NCBI RefSeq assembly: GCF_000429625.1
Contig: NZ_AUCF01000004.1
Coordinates: 372,001-436,000 of the forward strand
From: Azospirillum halopraeferens DSM 3675
GTDB taxonomy: Bacteria; Pseudomonadota; Alphaproteobacteria; Azospirillales; Azospirillaceae
DNA length: 64,000 nt
Direction: 5' to 3'
Of the stretch, positions 7,073 through 15,295 are shown in pieces. Position 1 is the stretch's first letter; every line of letters starts with the position of its first letter. The notes under the pieces were generated by a model. The model saw only the letters and a list, made by a program, of their open reading frames with translations, had not been told where the DNA came from and searched no databases. The position numbers and the translations under genes are program-made.

Positions 7073-9037
7073 ATGAAGATCGAAAGCATCACGCTCCACA
7101 ATTTCCGCTGCTTCGGGCCTAAGCCGCTGACCGTTCGCTTAGCGCACGGCATGACCGCGCTGGTTGGTGCCAACGGTGCCGGGAAGACTGCCCTCATGCA
7201 CGCCCTCAGGCGCATGTTCGGCGTCACCGAGGAGCAGCGGCGTCTGGTCCGCGGTGACTTTCACGTGCCCGCAGGGGAAGCCACGCCGCCCACCCGGCGC
7301 TCCCTTGCCATCGAGGTGATCCTGGCATTTCCGGAGTTGGAGGATGCCGCCAGCAGCACAGCCGCCGTTCCGCAATTCTTCCATCACATGGCTGCCGACG
7401 AAGGTGGCGTGCTGAAATGCCGCCTGCGTCTCGAAGCGGCCTGGGAGGAGGACGGTACGGCGGAGGGAGCCATCGAAGCCAAGCTGTTGGCCATCGGCAC
7501 ACTGGCACCGGAGTACTCGGCCGATGACTGCCGGGACGTCTCACCCAGGGATCGTGGACGCATCCAGGTCGTCTATGTCCCGGCGACGCGTGACGCCGCC
7601 TCGCAGGTGAACGCACTGGTCCGGGGACGGCTGTGGCGTGCGGTTGAGTGGTCGCGGAACACGCGTGACGCCCTCGCCGAAGCCGGCCGGGTTTTGGAGG
7701 CGGCCTTCACCGGTGAGCCCGCGGTGGCCGCCATCACCGAGGCGGTCACCAAGCGGTGGCACGAGGTCCACGGCGGTGGCACCTTCGCCACTCCGGCCTT
7801 CCGTCCCATCGACCAGCGGTTCGAAGAATTCGTCAGAAAGGTCGAGGTGCTGTTCCGGCCCGACGGTGCCGGGCTGGAACGCGGCCTCGACAGCCTCAGC
7901 GACGGCCAGCGCTCGCTGTTCCACATTGCGGTAACCGCGGCAACGCTCGATGTGGAAGCCGGGCTTCGCCGGGCGGGCAGCGGCTTTCGCGCCGACGACA
8001 TCGCTCTTCCCGTTCTCACCATCCTCCTGCTGGAAGAGCCGGAGAACTGCCTCTCCCCGTTCTACCTCTCGCGGATTGTTGGGCAACTGCAGGAGCTCGC
8101 GGGAACGCAGGCCGCACAGGCAGTCGTGTCCAGCCATTCGGCCGGCATTCTGGGACGGGTCCGGCCGGAGGACGTGCGCCATTTTCGACTGGACACGGCG
8201 ACCCGCTGCGCCGCGGTCAACGAGATCCGGCTGCCGCCCGATGCCGACGAGGCCGGGAAGTTCGTGCGCGAGGCGGTGCATGCCTATCCCGAACTCTACT
8301 TCGCGCGCTTCGTCATCTTGGGGGAGGGAAGCTCCGAGCAGATCGTGCTGCCGCGCATCGCCGATGCGATGGGACTCCACATCGACCGCTCGTTCGTCGC
8401 CGTGGTACCGCTCGGCGGACGGCACGTGAACCACCTCTGGCGCCTGCTGAACGATCTCGAAATTCCGCACGCGACGCTGCTTGACCTCGATTTCGGACGC
8501 GACGGGGGCGGGTGGGGCCGTATCCACACCGCGTGCGCGCAGCTCATCAAATACGGCCACGCACCCGAGCAGGTCCTCGGCGTGGCGGCCAAGGAGGCCG
8601 AGGCAAAGCTTGCCGAAATTGCTGCTGGCCCGCCGGATCTCGCCAGCTTACGCGGCTGGATCGACCATCTTCGCGCGCTTGGCGTCTTCTTTTCGGAGCC
8701 GCTGGACATCGACCTGTCCATGCTGCGTGCCTTTCCCCCACAGTACCGCCGCCCGGCCGAAGGTGGGCGGGGACCGCAGGGTGATGCCGCAAAAGCCAAG
8801 GAAACCACGCTGGGTCAGGATGGCCGCGCCGACCTGTACGACCCCTCCTACGACGACGACTTCCGCTGGTACCGGTACCTGTTCCTCGGCCGCGGCAAGC
8901 CGACCACTCACCTGCGGGCCCTGGGTGACATCGACGCCCGGAGCCTCGCCAACACGGCTCCGGTGGAGATCAAGGCGCTGCTGGAGCACGTGGCGCGCAG
9001 CATAGCGCCGATACCGCCGCAAGACGGGGAGAGGTGA
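7073..9037 (+). CDS. OLD-family ATPase/TOPRIM nuclease, GajA-like
   Basis: The start is ATG 7073, with GGAGG 6 bp upstream. The 654-residue product opens with MKIESITLHNFRCF, the typical start of ABC/OLD-type ATPases. Visible motifs are Walker A GANGAGKT (residues 32-39), an ABC signature LSDGQR (about 274), Walker B ILLLEEPEN (about 317) and an H-loop SSHSAG (about 353). The C-terminal TOPRIM domain begins VILGEGSSEQIVLP (about 415) and has the metal-binding pair in LLDLDFGRDGG (about 470). A UvrD-type helicase follows 7 bp downstream. OLD nuclease plus UvrD helicase is the two-gene layout of Gabija and of class 2 OLD operons. Canonical GajA is near 580 residues, so this one is longer, mainly in the C-terminal part after the TOPRIM acidic pair. 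Confidence 0.88.
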   Translation: MKIESITLHNFRCFGPKPLTVRLAHGMTALVGANGAGKTALMHALRRMFGVTEEQRRLVRGDFHVPAGEATPPTRRSLAIEVILAFPELEDAASSTAAVPQFFHHMAADEGGVLKCRLRLEAAWEEDGTAEGAIEAKLLAIGTLAPEYSADDCRDVSPRDRGRIQVVYVPATRDAASQVNALVRGRLWRAVEWSRNTRDALAEAGRVLEAAFTGEPAVAAITEAVTKRWHEVHGGGTFATPAFRPIDQRFEEFVRKVEVLFRPDGAGLERGLDSLSDGQRSLFHIAVTAATLDVEAGLRRAGSGFRADDIALPVLTILLLEEPENCLSPFYLSRIVGQLQELAGTQAAQAVVSSHSAGILGRVRPEDVRHFRLDTATRCAAVNEIRLPPDADEAGKFVREAVHAYPELYFARFVILGEGSSEQIVLPRIADAMGLHIDRSFVAVVPLGGRHVNHLWRLLNDLEIPHATLLDLDFGRDGGGWGRIHTACAQLIKYGHAPEQVLGVAAKEAEAKLAEIAAGPPDLASLRGWIDHLRALGVFFSEPLDIDLSMLRAFPPQYRRPAEGGRGPQGDAAKAKETTLGQDGRADLYDPSYDDDFRWYRYLFLGRGKPTTHLRALGDIDARSLANTAPVEIKALLEHVARSIAPIPPQDGER

Positions 9038-9044
9038 CGGTGCG

Positions 9045-10931
9045 ATGCCGGCAATAGCAGAAGACGCATGGCATCCCAGGGGCGTGGAGCAACTTGAGGA
9101 TGCCGCTTGGCGGGCGCTCAAGGCGGAACGGAACACGGCTGTCGTCGCCGGACCTGGGGCCGGCAAGACCGAGTTCCTCGCCCAGCGGGCCGTCTTCCTC
9201 CTGGAAACGGCGCGTTGTCCCGACCCCGCACGCATCCTCGCCATCAGCTTTAAGAAGGATGCGGCGGCCACCCTGGCCGCCCGTGTCGCCCTCCGCTGTC
9301 CGTCCGAGCCCACCCGCCGGTTCGTCTCCATGACGTTCGACGCGTTTGCCAAGGGGATGGTTGACCGCTTCGGTTCCGCAATTCCGGAGAGCTGGCGGCC
9401 GACGCGGCCCTACCATGTCGTTATTGCGACACACGCCGATGTAAACGGCTTCATTCGGGAGGCGGCGGAGCAGGCCCCGCGGCGTGAATGGCGCGATGAG
9501 ATCGCCGGAATTGGCGCAGACCAGTTCGAGGCGCGCTGCCTTGGCTGTTCGAGCTTGCCGCTCGGAGAAGCCGAACCGTCCAACGGGATTGAATGGGCGG
9601 TCGAGCGCTGGTGGAGGGCAAGTCTTGACGCGCCCGGAGGCAGCCGGCTGACGTTCGTCATGATCAACCGCCTCGCAGACCTGCTGCTGCGGGCCAACCC
9701 CCAAATCCGCAAAGCGCTGCGCCTCACCTACCGGTTCGTGTTCCTGGATGAGTTCCAGGACGTCACGTACGCCCAGTATGGGCTGCTGAGCACAGCGTTC
9801 GGGGGAAGTGAGGCGGTGCTGACGGCCGTCGGTGATGACAAGCAGCGCATCATGCTGTGGGCGGGAGCGCGTCCGGACGCGTTCAAGCGCTTCCAAGAGG
9901 ATTTTCGGGCGGATGGCATCCCGCTGCTGTGCAACTACCGCTCCTCTCCAGACCTCGTGCGCATCCAGCACGTAGTGGCACTTGCGCTCGAACCGGACGC
10001 CGCCGAGGTGGTGGCCAGGGCGGAGCGCAGGATTGACGGGGATCTTGCCCAAATCTGGCAGTTCAGCAACGAGGTCAGGGAGGCCAATGCGATTGCGGCC
10101 TGGATCGCGCAGGATCAGGCGTGCAACGGACTGTCGCCCCGCGACTACGGCCTCCTGGTGCGCCAGCGCGCCGATAAGATGGAGCCGGCGCTGCAGCACG
10201 CGTTCGCCGCAAACGGACTGCAACTGCGCAACGAGAGCAGGGCGGTTGGCCGCACCTCGCTGCAGGATCTTCTCGCGGAGGATCTGACCCGGATGGCGGT
10301 GGCCGTGCTCCGCCTGGCGGCCGAGAGGCAGGCCCCGGGCGCATGGGAAACCGCCAGCGAGGCGGCCATGCTCCTGCGCGCCGCCGCTCCCGACGACGAG
10401 GCGTCCTGCCGCAGGGCGGAACGGGGACTGGACGAGTTCGTGTCGGCGCTGCGCCGGCGCTTGGCGAGCGTGCCGCCCTCGCCTGACGCCGCCGGCGGCA
10501 TCATGGATGCCGTCGTTCAGTTTCTCGATCCGGCGGCCCTGGCGCGGGCCATCCCACAGTACGGCCAGGGGGAGGCGCTCGCGATTGCCATTGAGGCGCT
10601 GAGAGTGCATTTCTCGGAGTCGGCTGACGGGGCCGCCGACTGGGTTTCGGTGTTGAACCGGTGCGAAGGGCTCAATCAGGTCCCGCTCCTGACCATTCAC
10701 AAGAGCAAGGGGCTCGAGTACCACACGGTCCTTTTCCTCGGCCTGGACGATGACCAGTGGTGGAGCTACAGCCCCACCAACCCTGAGGGCTTGGCGACGT
10801 TCTTCGTCGCGCTGTCCCGGGCGAAGCAGCGCGTCTTCTTCACGTACTGCGCCGGGCGTGGGGCGCGCCGGAAGGTGGATGCCCTGTACGAGCTGCTGCG
10901 CCAAGCCGGCGTCCCTGAAGTTGCCGGTTGA
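9045..10931 (+). CDS. UvrD-like SF1 helicase, GajB-like
   Basis: The 628-residue protein has all main SF1A motifs: I GPGAGKTE (36-43), Ia ISFKKDAA, II DEFQD (235-239), III GDDKQRIMLWAGA, IV NYRSSP, V TIHKSKGLEYHTV and VI ALSRAKQ (about 588). Compared with the 700+ residues of UvrD/PcrA it is compact, but it is larger than the roughly 500 residues of canonical GajB. Only 7 bp separate it from the OLD-type gene, with a GAGAGG ribosome-binding site inside the upstream stop region, so the two are one operon. In Gabija the helicase works with the GajA nuclease complex, coupling nucleotide sensing to DNA cleavage. The same job is likely here, by homology and context. No mobile-element gene interrupts the pair. 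Confidence 0.88.
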   Translation: MPAIAEDAWHPRGVEQLEDAAWRALKAERNTAVVAGPGAGKTEFLAQRAVFLLETARCPDPARILAISFKKDAAATLAARVALRCPSEPTRRFVSMTFDAFAKGMVDRFGSAIPESWRPTRPYHVVIATHADVNGFIREAAEQAPRREWRDEIAGIGADQFEARCLGCSSLPLGEAEPSNGIEWAVERWWRASLDAPGGSRLTFVMINRLADLLLRANPQIRKALRLTYRFVFLDEFQDVTYAQYGLLSTAFGGSEAVLTAVGDDKQRIMLWAGARPDAFKRFQEDFRADGIPLLCNYRSSPDLVRIQHVVALALEPDAAEVVARAERRIDGDLAQIWQFSNEVREANAIAAWIAQDQACNGLSPRDYGLLVRQRADKMEPALQHAFAANGLQLRNESRAVGRTSLQDLLAEDLTRMAVAVLRLAAERQAPGAWETASEAAMLLRAAAPDDEASCRRAERGLDEFVSALRRRLASVPPSPDAAGGIMDAVVQFLDPAALARAIPQYGQGEALAIAIEALRVHFSESADGAADWVSVLNRCEGLNQVPLLTIHKSKGLEYHTVLFLGLDDDQWWSYSPTNPEGLATFFVALSRAKQRVFFTYCAGRGARRKVDALYELLRQAGVPEVAG

Positions 10932-11232
10932 GGGGGCCAGAGCCCTCCGATCCACGGATGCTCGAGCGCCCACCGACACACCCGTGCGGTTGCTTTGCGA
11001 ATCAGCATCGATTCGGACCCCCTATCGGCGTCCGTTTGACCCCTCCTCGATTAGCGATTCCCTTTGGAATGCAGTAGCTTGGGGCGGAGGCCCCCTGCTG
11101 CTGGAGGGTCATTGAGTCGCGCAGCTTCACACTGTAAACTCCAAGAGTTCTATCCAAAGTAGTTTTCTCGGGCTCTGGATCTAGACCCCTGTTGTCCACC
11201 GGTACACCGGTCTGGGGGCGGTCTAGGAAAAC

Positions 11233-11425
11233 CTAGGCGGCGCCCGGCTATCCGCGAAACAATGTGAACCACTCCGAGCGTCGACTGCTGACAATCTCGC
11301 TCATGCCGCGGACGGGGCCTGATCGGCAAGGGAAATTACCTCGGATAATTCCGCTTATCCGAGGTAATCGGCAGCGACATCCGCCACGGATCACATTGGA
11401 ATGCGGATAGCCGGGCGTAACCTAG
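11233..11425. repeat. 193-bp structure with 35-bp inverted arms
   Basis: The left arm 11233-11267 reads CTAGG, 3 nt, CGCCCGGCTATCCGC, 5 nt, AATGTGA. The right arm 11391-11425 is its exact mirror: TCACATT, 5 nt, GCGGATAGCCGGGCG, 3 nt, CCTAG. The conserved blocks match perfectly (27 of 35 positions, with identical spacing), and only the short spacers differ. The arms enclose 123 bp that include a second, perfect palindrome (11335-11368). This spaced-block symmetry suggests binding by a dimeric or tetrameric protein such as a recombinase or accessory factor. It could also be a tiny non-autonomous element. Confidence 0.75.
11335..11368. other. Xer/dif-format palindromic core (candidate tyrosine-recombinase crossover site)
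   Basis: Two perfect 14-bp inverted arms (ATTACCTCGGATAA and its complement) flank a 6-bp asymmetric spacer, TTCCGC. The inner 11 bp of each arm end in ATAA/TTAT and face a 6-bp centre. That is the geometry of dif-like sites cut by XerC/XerD-type enzymes (11-bp arms, 6-8 bp spacer). A tyrosine recombinase gene lies 2.1 kb to the right. Function is inferred from geometry only. Confidence 0.5.
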
Positions 11426-11616
11426 AAGCGCATAGACCCCGTGATGCCAGGTAGCATTGGCGGTCCGGGTCTAGGACGCGCAGCTTCGAGGCAGAGTTCC
11501 CTTGCTCGGAACGTTGATTTGCTTCGGTCCATTTCGGGAGATAATCTGGGCCGTTCGCGCTTGTGAGCGCTGCTCTCGTGTCCACTTTCGGCCCGAACCA
11601 GCAAGTGGGCTCCGAC

Positions 11617-11922
11617 ATGGCACGACAGACCAGCAGAAAAAAATATGAGCAATGCAACCTCTGGATACCGCCGGAGCACAAGGCGGCGTTCAGGCAGGCG
11701 GCCGAAAGGGTGCGCCGGGGCGAACCTGCCTGGCTGCCATCCCCAACGGACGCCGAGGGCGGAGTTTCCGCGGAGGTGTTTTCCGAGCTGCGGCGAATCA
11801 GCGACACGCTGGAGCAACTCCGCACCGAGTTCGACACCCTGTCCGGGGTGAGAAGCAGGTCATCGGGTCGGCGGTCGCCGCCCCGACCACCGTTGGCGCA
11901 GCCGACGCTGTTCGATCTGTAG
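11617..11922 (+). CDS. Small basic/coiled-coil protein upstream of transposase
   Basis: This is a 101-residue product from ATG 11617; an in-frame upstream ATG at 11563 would add 18 residues. It begins MARQTSRKKYEQCNLWIPPEHKAAF with a basic, ribbon-helix-helix-like start. A helical EVFSELRRISDTLEQLRTEF segment follows that could form a short coiled coil, and the protein ends in a Pro/Arg-rich linker and a final TLFDL. The stop is 12 bp before the transposase start, so the two form one transcription unit. It looks like a small DNA-binding or accessory protein for transposition or recombination, but it belongs to no family I can name. Confidence 0.65.
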   Translation: MARQTSRKKYEQCNLWIPPEHKAAFRQAAERVRRGEPAWLPSPTDAEGGVSAEVFSELRRISDTLEQLRTEFDTLSGVRSRSSGRRSPPRPPLAQPTLFDL

Positions 11923-11933
11923 AGGGGCCCCAC

Positions 11934-13589
11934 ATGCGGCGGACCTCGGAAGAGCGTTCCTGCGCCGTGTCCGGGTGGGCGCCGCTGCCCGGCACCATCT
12001 GCACGGCGATTCACGAGATCACCCGTCCGGGCGGCTGGCGGCGACCGCACGACCGGGGGAGCGACGGTGAGGTGGCGATCGAGCCGGGCGATCTCGACGT
12101 GAATGAGGTGGATGGCTTCGACTACGGCCAGTTCGATGACGTCTTGGGAGCCGGTCAGCGCTGGACGGTGGTTCACGCGGAGGAAGCGGTGCCGGCGGGG
12201 CGTTCACCGGTGCGGTTCTACGACGTCCGCCTGCTGGACGTTCCGAACGCCAGAGGGCCCGTGGAGTTGGTCCTGACCCGGGCGACGTACCGTGTCGCGC
12301 CGGAGGCGCCATCCGACCCATCGGTGTCGGTTGGGGAACCGGGAAAGCGGGACGGCGGCCGGCGCAAGAACGGTACGAGGACCGAAACCCTTCGCAATCG
12401 CGCGATCGATCCACACCGCCGCATGACGCGCCGGCTCGTCCGCTGGATCGAGCGTCAGAGCCATCGGCGTTCGTTTGCGGAGATTGCCCGGGAGACGGGA
12501 GCGAGCGAACGCACGGTTGCCGCGATGTTCTGCAACTACGCACAGCGTGTCGATGCGGCTCTCCCCCGGGTCCTGCCCGAGCGTCTGGGACTGGATGACG
12601 TGAAGGTGGGCGGGCGCCACTTCACGCAGCTGACCGATCTCGATCGAGGGGCGGTGGTCGAAATCTTTCCGGGCCTTACGGCCGAAGCCGTCGTCGAATG
12701 CCTGATGGGATTCCGCGGACGAGAGCGCGTGCGCGTCGTCTCTCTCGACTACGCCAACGCCTATGCGAGCGCCGTGCGGCGCTGTCTGCCCCAGGCAAGG
12801 ATCGTGGTGGACAAACGCCACGTCCTGGAACCCTTTCGCCAGCGCATGCTGGCCTACATGAACACGGTCAAGCGCGAGCGCCGACGCGACGGTGGCGATC
12901 CGCTTGCCAACGCCTTCCACTTGATGAACCAGCGCGAGGGGCAGCTTTCCGAAGAGGAGCGCGTGCGGCTTGAACAGATCCTCGACCACGGCGGGCTGCG
13001 CAGCGTCTATTGGGCGAAGGAGGCTTGGTACGGCCTGTTCCAGACCTGCAGCGATCCCGAGGAGGCAGCCGAGGCGATCAAAAGCTGGATCCACACCTGG
13101 GTGTCCAGCCCCGGGGCGCCGGCGGTGACCCGGGAGGTGTACGGCCCGAGTGCCAGGCATGTGGAGAGCCGCCTGCCGGACGTGGTCGCCTATTTCCACG
13201 CGGACGTCCGGAAGGACGGCGGACGGCGGCCCACCAACGCCGCCACGGAGGCCTTGAACCGGGAGATCAACGCGATCTACGCGGAGGCGCGCGGTTTCGG
13301 TGAACGCAGCGGCATGTTCGAACAGTTTCGGTTGCGGGTTCTTCACCGGGTGGGCATCCGCACCCACAACGAGTGCTGTGCCGCGCTGGCGGGCCATGCG
13401 TTGGCCAACCGGCCCACGGTAGCCGGCCCGCCGCCATCCCGCGGATCGGACCCGCTGGTGTCGGTGCTGCGTTCCCTGCGGGTCGGCGACACCCTGAGCG
13501 AGGCCCTCATGGCGGAGTTGGCCGCGCGGTTCGAGCGCTCGGGGGCTGCTGGCGGTGGTAGCGGGCCACCGCCCCCCGTCCCGCGGTGA
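11934..13589 (+). CDS. ISL3-type DDE transposase
   Basis: The product has 551 residues, starting at ATG 11934 after AGAGGGG. About residues 1-130 form an N-terminal region without the usual zinc finger. A helix-turn-helix follows around 150-190 (RRSFAEIARETGASERTVAAMF). The catalytic core has the first Asp in LGLDDVKVG (221/222), the second in RVVSLDYANAYASAV (Asp272) followed by PQARIVVDKRHVLEPF, and the Glu in TNAATEALNREINAIY (Glu439). These blocks are characteristic of the ISL3 DDE family, and the catalytic triad is intact. The 3' end overlaps the convergent tyrosine recombinase gene by 83 bp. Classical terminal inverted repeats and target duplications were not identified, so it may belong to a larger element rather than a simple insertion sequence. 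Confidence 0.85.
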   Translation: MRRTSEERSCAVSGWAPLPGTICTAIHEITRPGGWRRPHDRGSDGEVAIEPGDLDVNEVDGFDYGQFDDVLGAGQRWTVVHAEEAVPAGRSPVRFYDVRLLDVPNARGPVELVLTRATYRVAPEAPSDPSVSVGEPGKRDGGRRKNGTRTETLRNRAIDPHRRMTRRLVRWIERQSHRRSFAEIARETGASERTVAAMFCNYAQRVDAALPRVLPERLGLDDVKVGGRHFTQLTDLDRGAVVEIFPGLTAEAVVECLMGFRGRERVRVVSLDYANAYASAVRRCLPQARIVVDKRHVLEPFRQRMLAYMNTVKRERRRDGGDPLANAFHLMNQREGQLSEEERVRLEQILDHGGLRSVYWAKEAWYGLFQTCSDPEEAAEAIKSWIHTWVSSPGAPAVTREVYGPSARHVESRLPDVVAYFHADVRKDGGRRPTNAATEALNREINAIYAEARGFGERSGMFEQFRLRVLHRVGIRTHNECCAALAGHALANRPTVAGPPPSRGSDPLVSVLRSLRVGDTLSEALMAELAARFERSGAAGGGSGPPPPVPR

Positions 13590-14550
13590 CCCGTTCGATG
13601 TAGCGGGCGGGCATGTCCGGGCTGCGCCAACGGCCCGCCTGCATCAAAGCCGGCAACTCGACGCCGGCGGCGGCGAGGTCGTGCGCCATGCCGACGCGAC
13701 AGCTATGGCCTGAGAAGCCGCCGGGATCGAGGCCAGCCGCCCGAGCCCGTCGCTTGCAGATCGCGGCGACGGCGTCGCCCGACAGCCGGTTGCCCACGGA
13801 CCGGCCGCCTTTGTGCACCCGGCGGAAGAGGGCGCCGGAGGTGATGCCGGCGGCTTCCAACCAGGTGAACAGAGCCTCCACGGTGGGCGGCGACAGCCAG
13901 AGCAGGACGCCCTGGCCCTCCTGGTCGGTCTTCGAGCGGGCGATGAGCACCAGCGCGCTGCCGTCGTCCTGCGGCTGCACGTTCTCGACGTCGAGGGACA
14001 CCAGTTCGGAGCGGCGGGCCAGGAGATCGCGGCCTGCCAGCAGCAGGGCGCGGTCGCGCAGGTCCGCCAGGGTTGCCATGGGAATGGCCTCGAACAGCCT
14101 GTCCAGAACCCGTTCGGTGATCGCGGCCGCCTGTCGTGGTCGGGTCCGCTTGGCGCGGGCGGCTCGTCGTAGGGCCAGCCGGACGGCTTCCGCCTTGGTC
14201 GGATCGTCGAGCCCGCCGGCCCGGTGCAACCGGGCGACGCTGGACAGGTGTCGCCGCAGCGTCGCGACGGCGTACCGGGGGGCCGTGGCGTCCACGTAGG
14301 CCGCGACGGTGGCCGGGGCCGCCGGGAAGAACGCGGCGCCCATGCCGACGCACCAGCGTCGGAAGGCGCTGATGTCGCTGCGGACGGCGCGCTCCGTGGC
14401 TGGGGCGAAGGCGCCGCGGGCGGCGGCGGCGTGTTCCTGCAGACGCCGGAGCGGCTCGGACAGGGGGGCTTCAGATGCGCCGGAGTCCAGGGCTTCGGTC
14501 GGCAGCGCCCCCAAGCCGGCGGCCTTCCGCATGCAGACGGGAATGCTCAT
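13507..14550 (-). CDS. Tyrosine site-specific recombinase
   Basis: The 347-residue protein has an N-terminal SAM-like core-binding domain (about 35-140) and a C-terminal catalytic domain. Catalytic residues are visible: Arg in LLARRSELVSLDVENV, the Lys-bearing ARSKTDQEG hairpin, HSCRVGMAHDL (His282, Arg285), Trp308 in AGRW, and the nucleophile Tyr317 in PARYIERV. It is therefore probably active. It is convergent with the ISL3-type transposase and overlaps its 3' end by 83 bp, which ties the two together as one module. A dif-format palindrome lies beyond the transposase at 11.35 kb and could be its substrate. It is distinct from the larger integrase beside tRNA-Gln. Confidence 0.88.
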   Translation of the reverse strand: MSIPVCMRKAAGLGALPTEALDSGASEAPLSEPLRRLQEHAAAARGAFAPATERAVRSDISAFRRWCVGMGAAFFPAAPATVAAYVDATAPRYAVATLRRHLSSVARLHRAGGLDDPTKAEAVRLALRRAARAKRTRPRQAAAITERVLDRLFEAIPMATLADLRDRALLLAGRDLLARRSELVSLDVENVQPQDDGSALVLIARSKTDQEGQGVLLWLSPPTVEALFTWLEAAGITSGALFRRVHKGGRSVGNRLSGDAVAAICKRRARAAGLDPGGFSGHSCRVGMAHDLAAAGVELPALMQAGRWRSPDMPARYIERVTAGRGAVARYHRQQPPSARTARPTPP

Positions 14551-14613
14551 GATGGACCGGTCCTATGGGAGATGGCAGATGAGGGGGCGCGAGGCCCCCC
14601 TCGGCGGGTCTGC

Positions 14614-14988
14614 TCAGACGATCCGCTGATGCGGGCCGGCGATCGTGACTCGCGCGACGTTGGCTCCTGTGGACCGGTTCGTCGCGACCCGGACGTGCAG
14701 GGTCACACCGCACGCCTCCACAGCGTCGATTATGGGCGCGAGCGACGCGGCTGCGTCGAGCTCGAAGTCCTGCTGCTCCTCGGCAACCCGGACCGGATCG
14801 TTGGGATGCGTTCGGGGGGAGGCGACGCATTTTCCGGCCTCGCGCAGGCCGAAATAGCTTTCCTGCATCTTGCGGAGGAAACAGAACGACACCTTCGGAA
14901 AACCGAAGCCACCGCGCTCAACGGTGAGATCCAGTCCGACGCGGGCGCATTGCGCCAGAAGTAGGGCCTTGCTGTTGGTATCGGGCAT
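14614..14988 (-). CDS. Hypothetical protein, 124 aa
   Basis: The start was set at ATG 14988 because GGAGG sits 5 bp upstream; an in-frame start at 15024 lacks this. The sequence reads MPDTNSKALLLAQCARVGLDLTV, then GFGFPKVSFCFLRKMQESYFGLREAGKCVAS, an acidic stretch, and a C-terminal alpha/beta part (APIIDAVEACGVTLHVRV, VARVTIAG). It has four Cys residues without a zinc-finger spacing. No family is recognised. It is transcribed in the same direction as the neighbouring recombinase, 63 bp upstream of it. A TGTGA-N6-TCACA palindrome lies 200 bp upstream. Confidence 0.65.
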   Translation of the reverse strand: MPDTNSKALLLAQCARVGLDLTVERGGFGFPKVSFCFLRKMQESYFGLREAGKCVASPRTHPNDPVRVAEEQQDFELDAAASLAPIIDAVEACGVTLHVRVATNRSTGANVARVTIAGPHQRIV

Positions 14989-15295
14989 CGTGGCCTCCAT
15001 ACAACCGAGGTTCGTCTTGCCCATGCCGAGGCATGGTGAGGGATAGGACCAAAGTCATGCTGCGGACAGCGGATTGGTCTCAGTCCTTCAAGCGGGCGTT
15101 TCGCCCGGACAAGCGAACGTCTCCCGGATGTGGAGGCGTGGCGCGACACATTGAGAATAGGCGATCCCGAGCCTGGACGCAACAGGGTAATGTGACTTCA
15201 GTCACATTCATGATCGTGGCGGCCATCCCGGACGCGCAGATAAAAGGTTGTATCCGTCATCGGTGCCCTGGTCGTTTCATGCGCACGGCGGCGCA
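14989..15295. other. Intergenic with CRP-like palindrome
   Basis: No gene is seen in these 307 bp. They hold the leader of the 124-residue hypothetical gene and, at 15189-15208, a perfect palindrome annotated separately. Confidence 0.5.
15189..15208. promoter_or_regulatory. Perfect palindrome AATGTGACTTCAGTCACATT
   Basis: The 8-4-8 inverted repeat contains TGTGA-N6-TCACA, the consensus form of sites bound by CRP/FNR-superfamily regulators. A near-identical copy lies at 17271-17289. No CRP-family gene is in the window, so the binder is unknown. No T-run follows, so it is not a typical terminator. Confidence 0.55.

Larger units (their letters stand above)
10932..11616. other. 685-bp non-coding region with nested inverted repeats
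   Basis: No coding frame is convincing here. The segment is less GC-rich than its surroundings and is full of short symmetrical motifs. These include a CACCGGT direct repeat at about 11198-11212, five CTAG tetranucleotides between 11181 and 11471, TAGACCCC repeated at 11182-11189 and 11433-11440, and the large symmetrical structure annotated separately at 11233-11425. It separates the defence operon from the transposase. Confidence 0.6.

Noticed and set aside
11335-11368. Chromosomal dif site
   Set aside because: The geometry matches, but the arms do not resemble the conserved dif arm sequences, and the site lies on an island beside its own recombinase. It is treated as an element-specific site.
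14614-15024. Earlier start at 15024 for the small hypothetical gene
   Set aside because: The ATG at 14988 has GGAGG at ideal spacing, while the upstream codon has none.
15189-15208. Palindrome as a rho-independent terminator of the metallophosphoesterase gene
   Set aside because: It lies 88 bp past the stop, the stem is only 8 bp and moderately A+T-rich, and no U-run follows on either strand. A near-identical copy elsewhere favours a protein-binding site.
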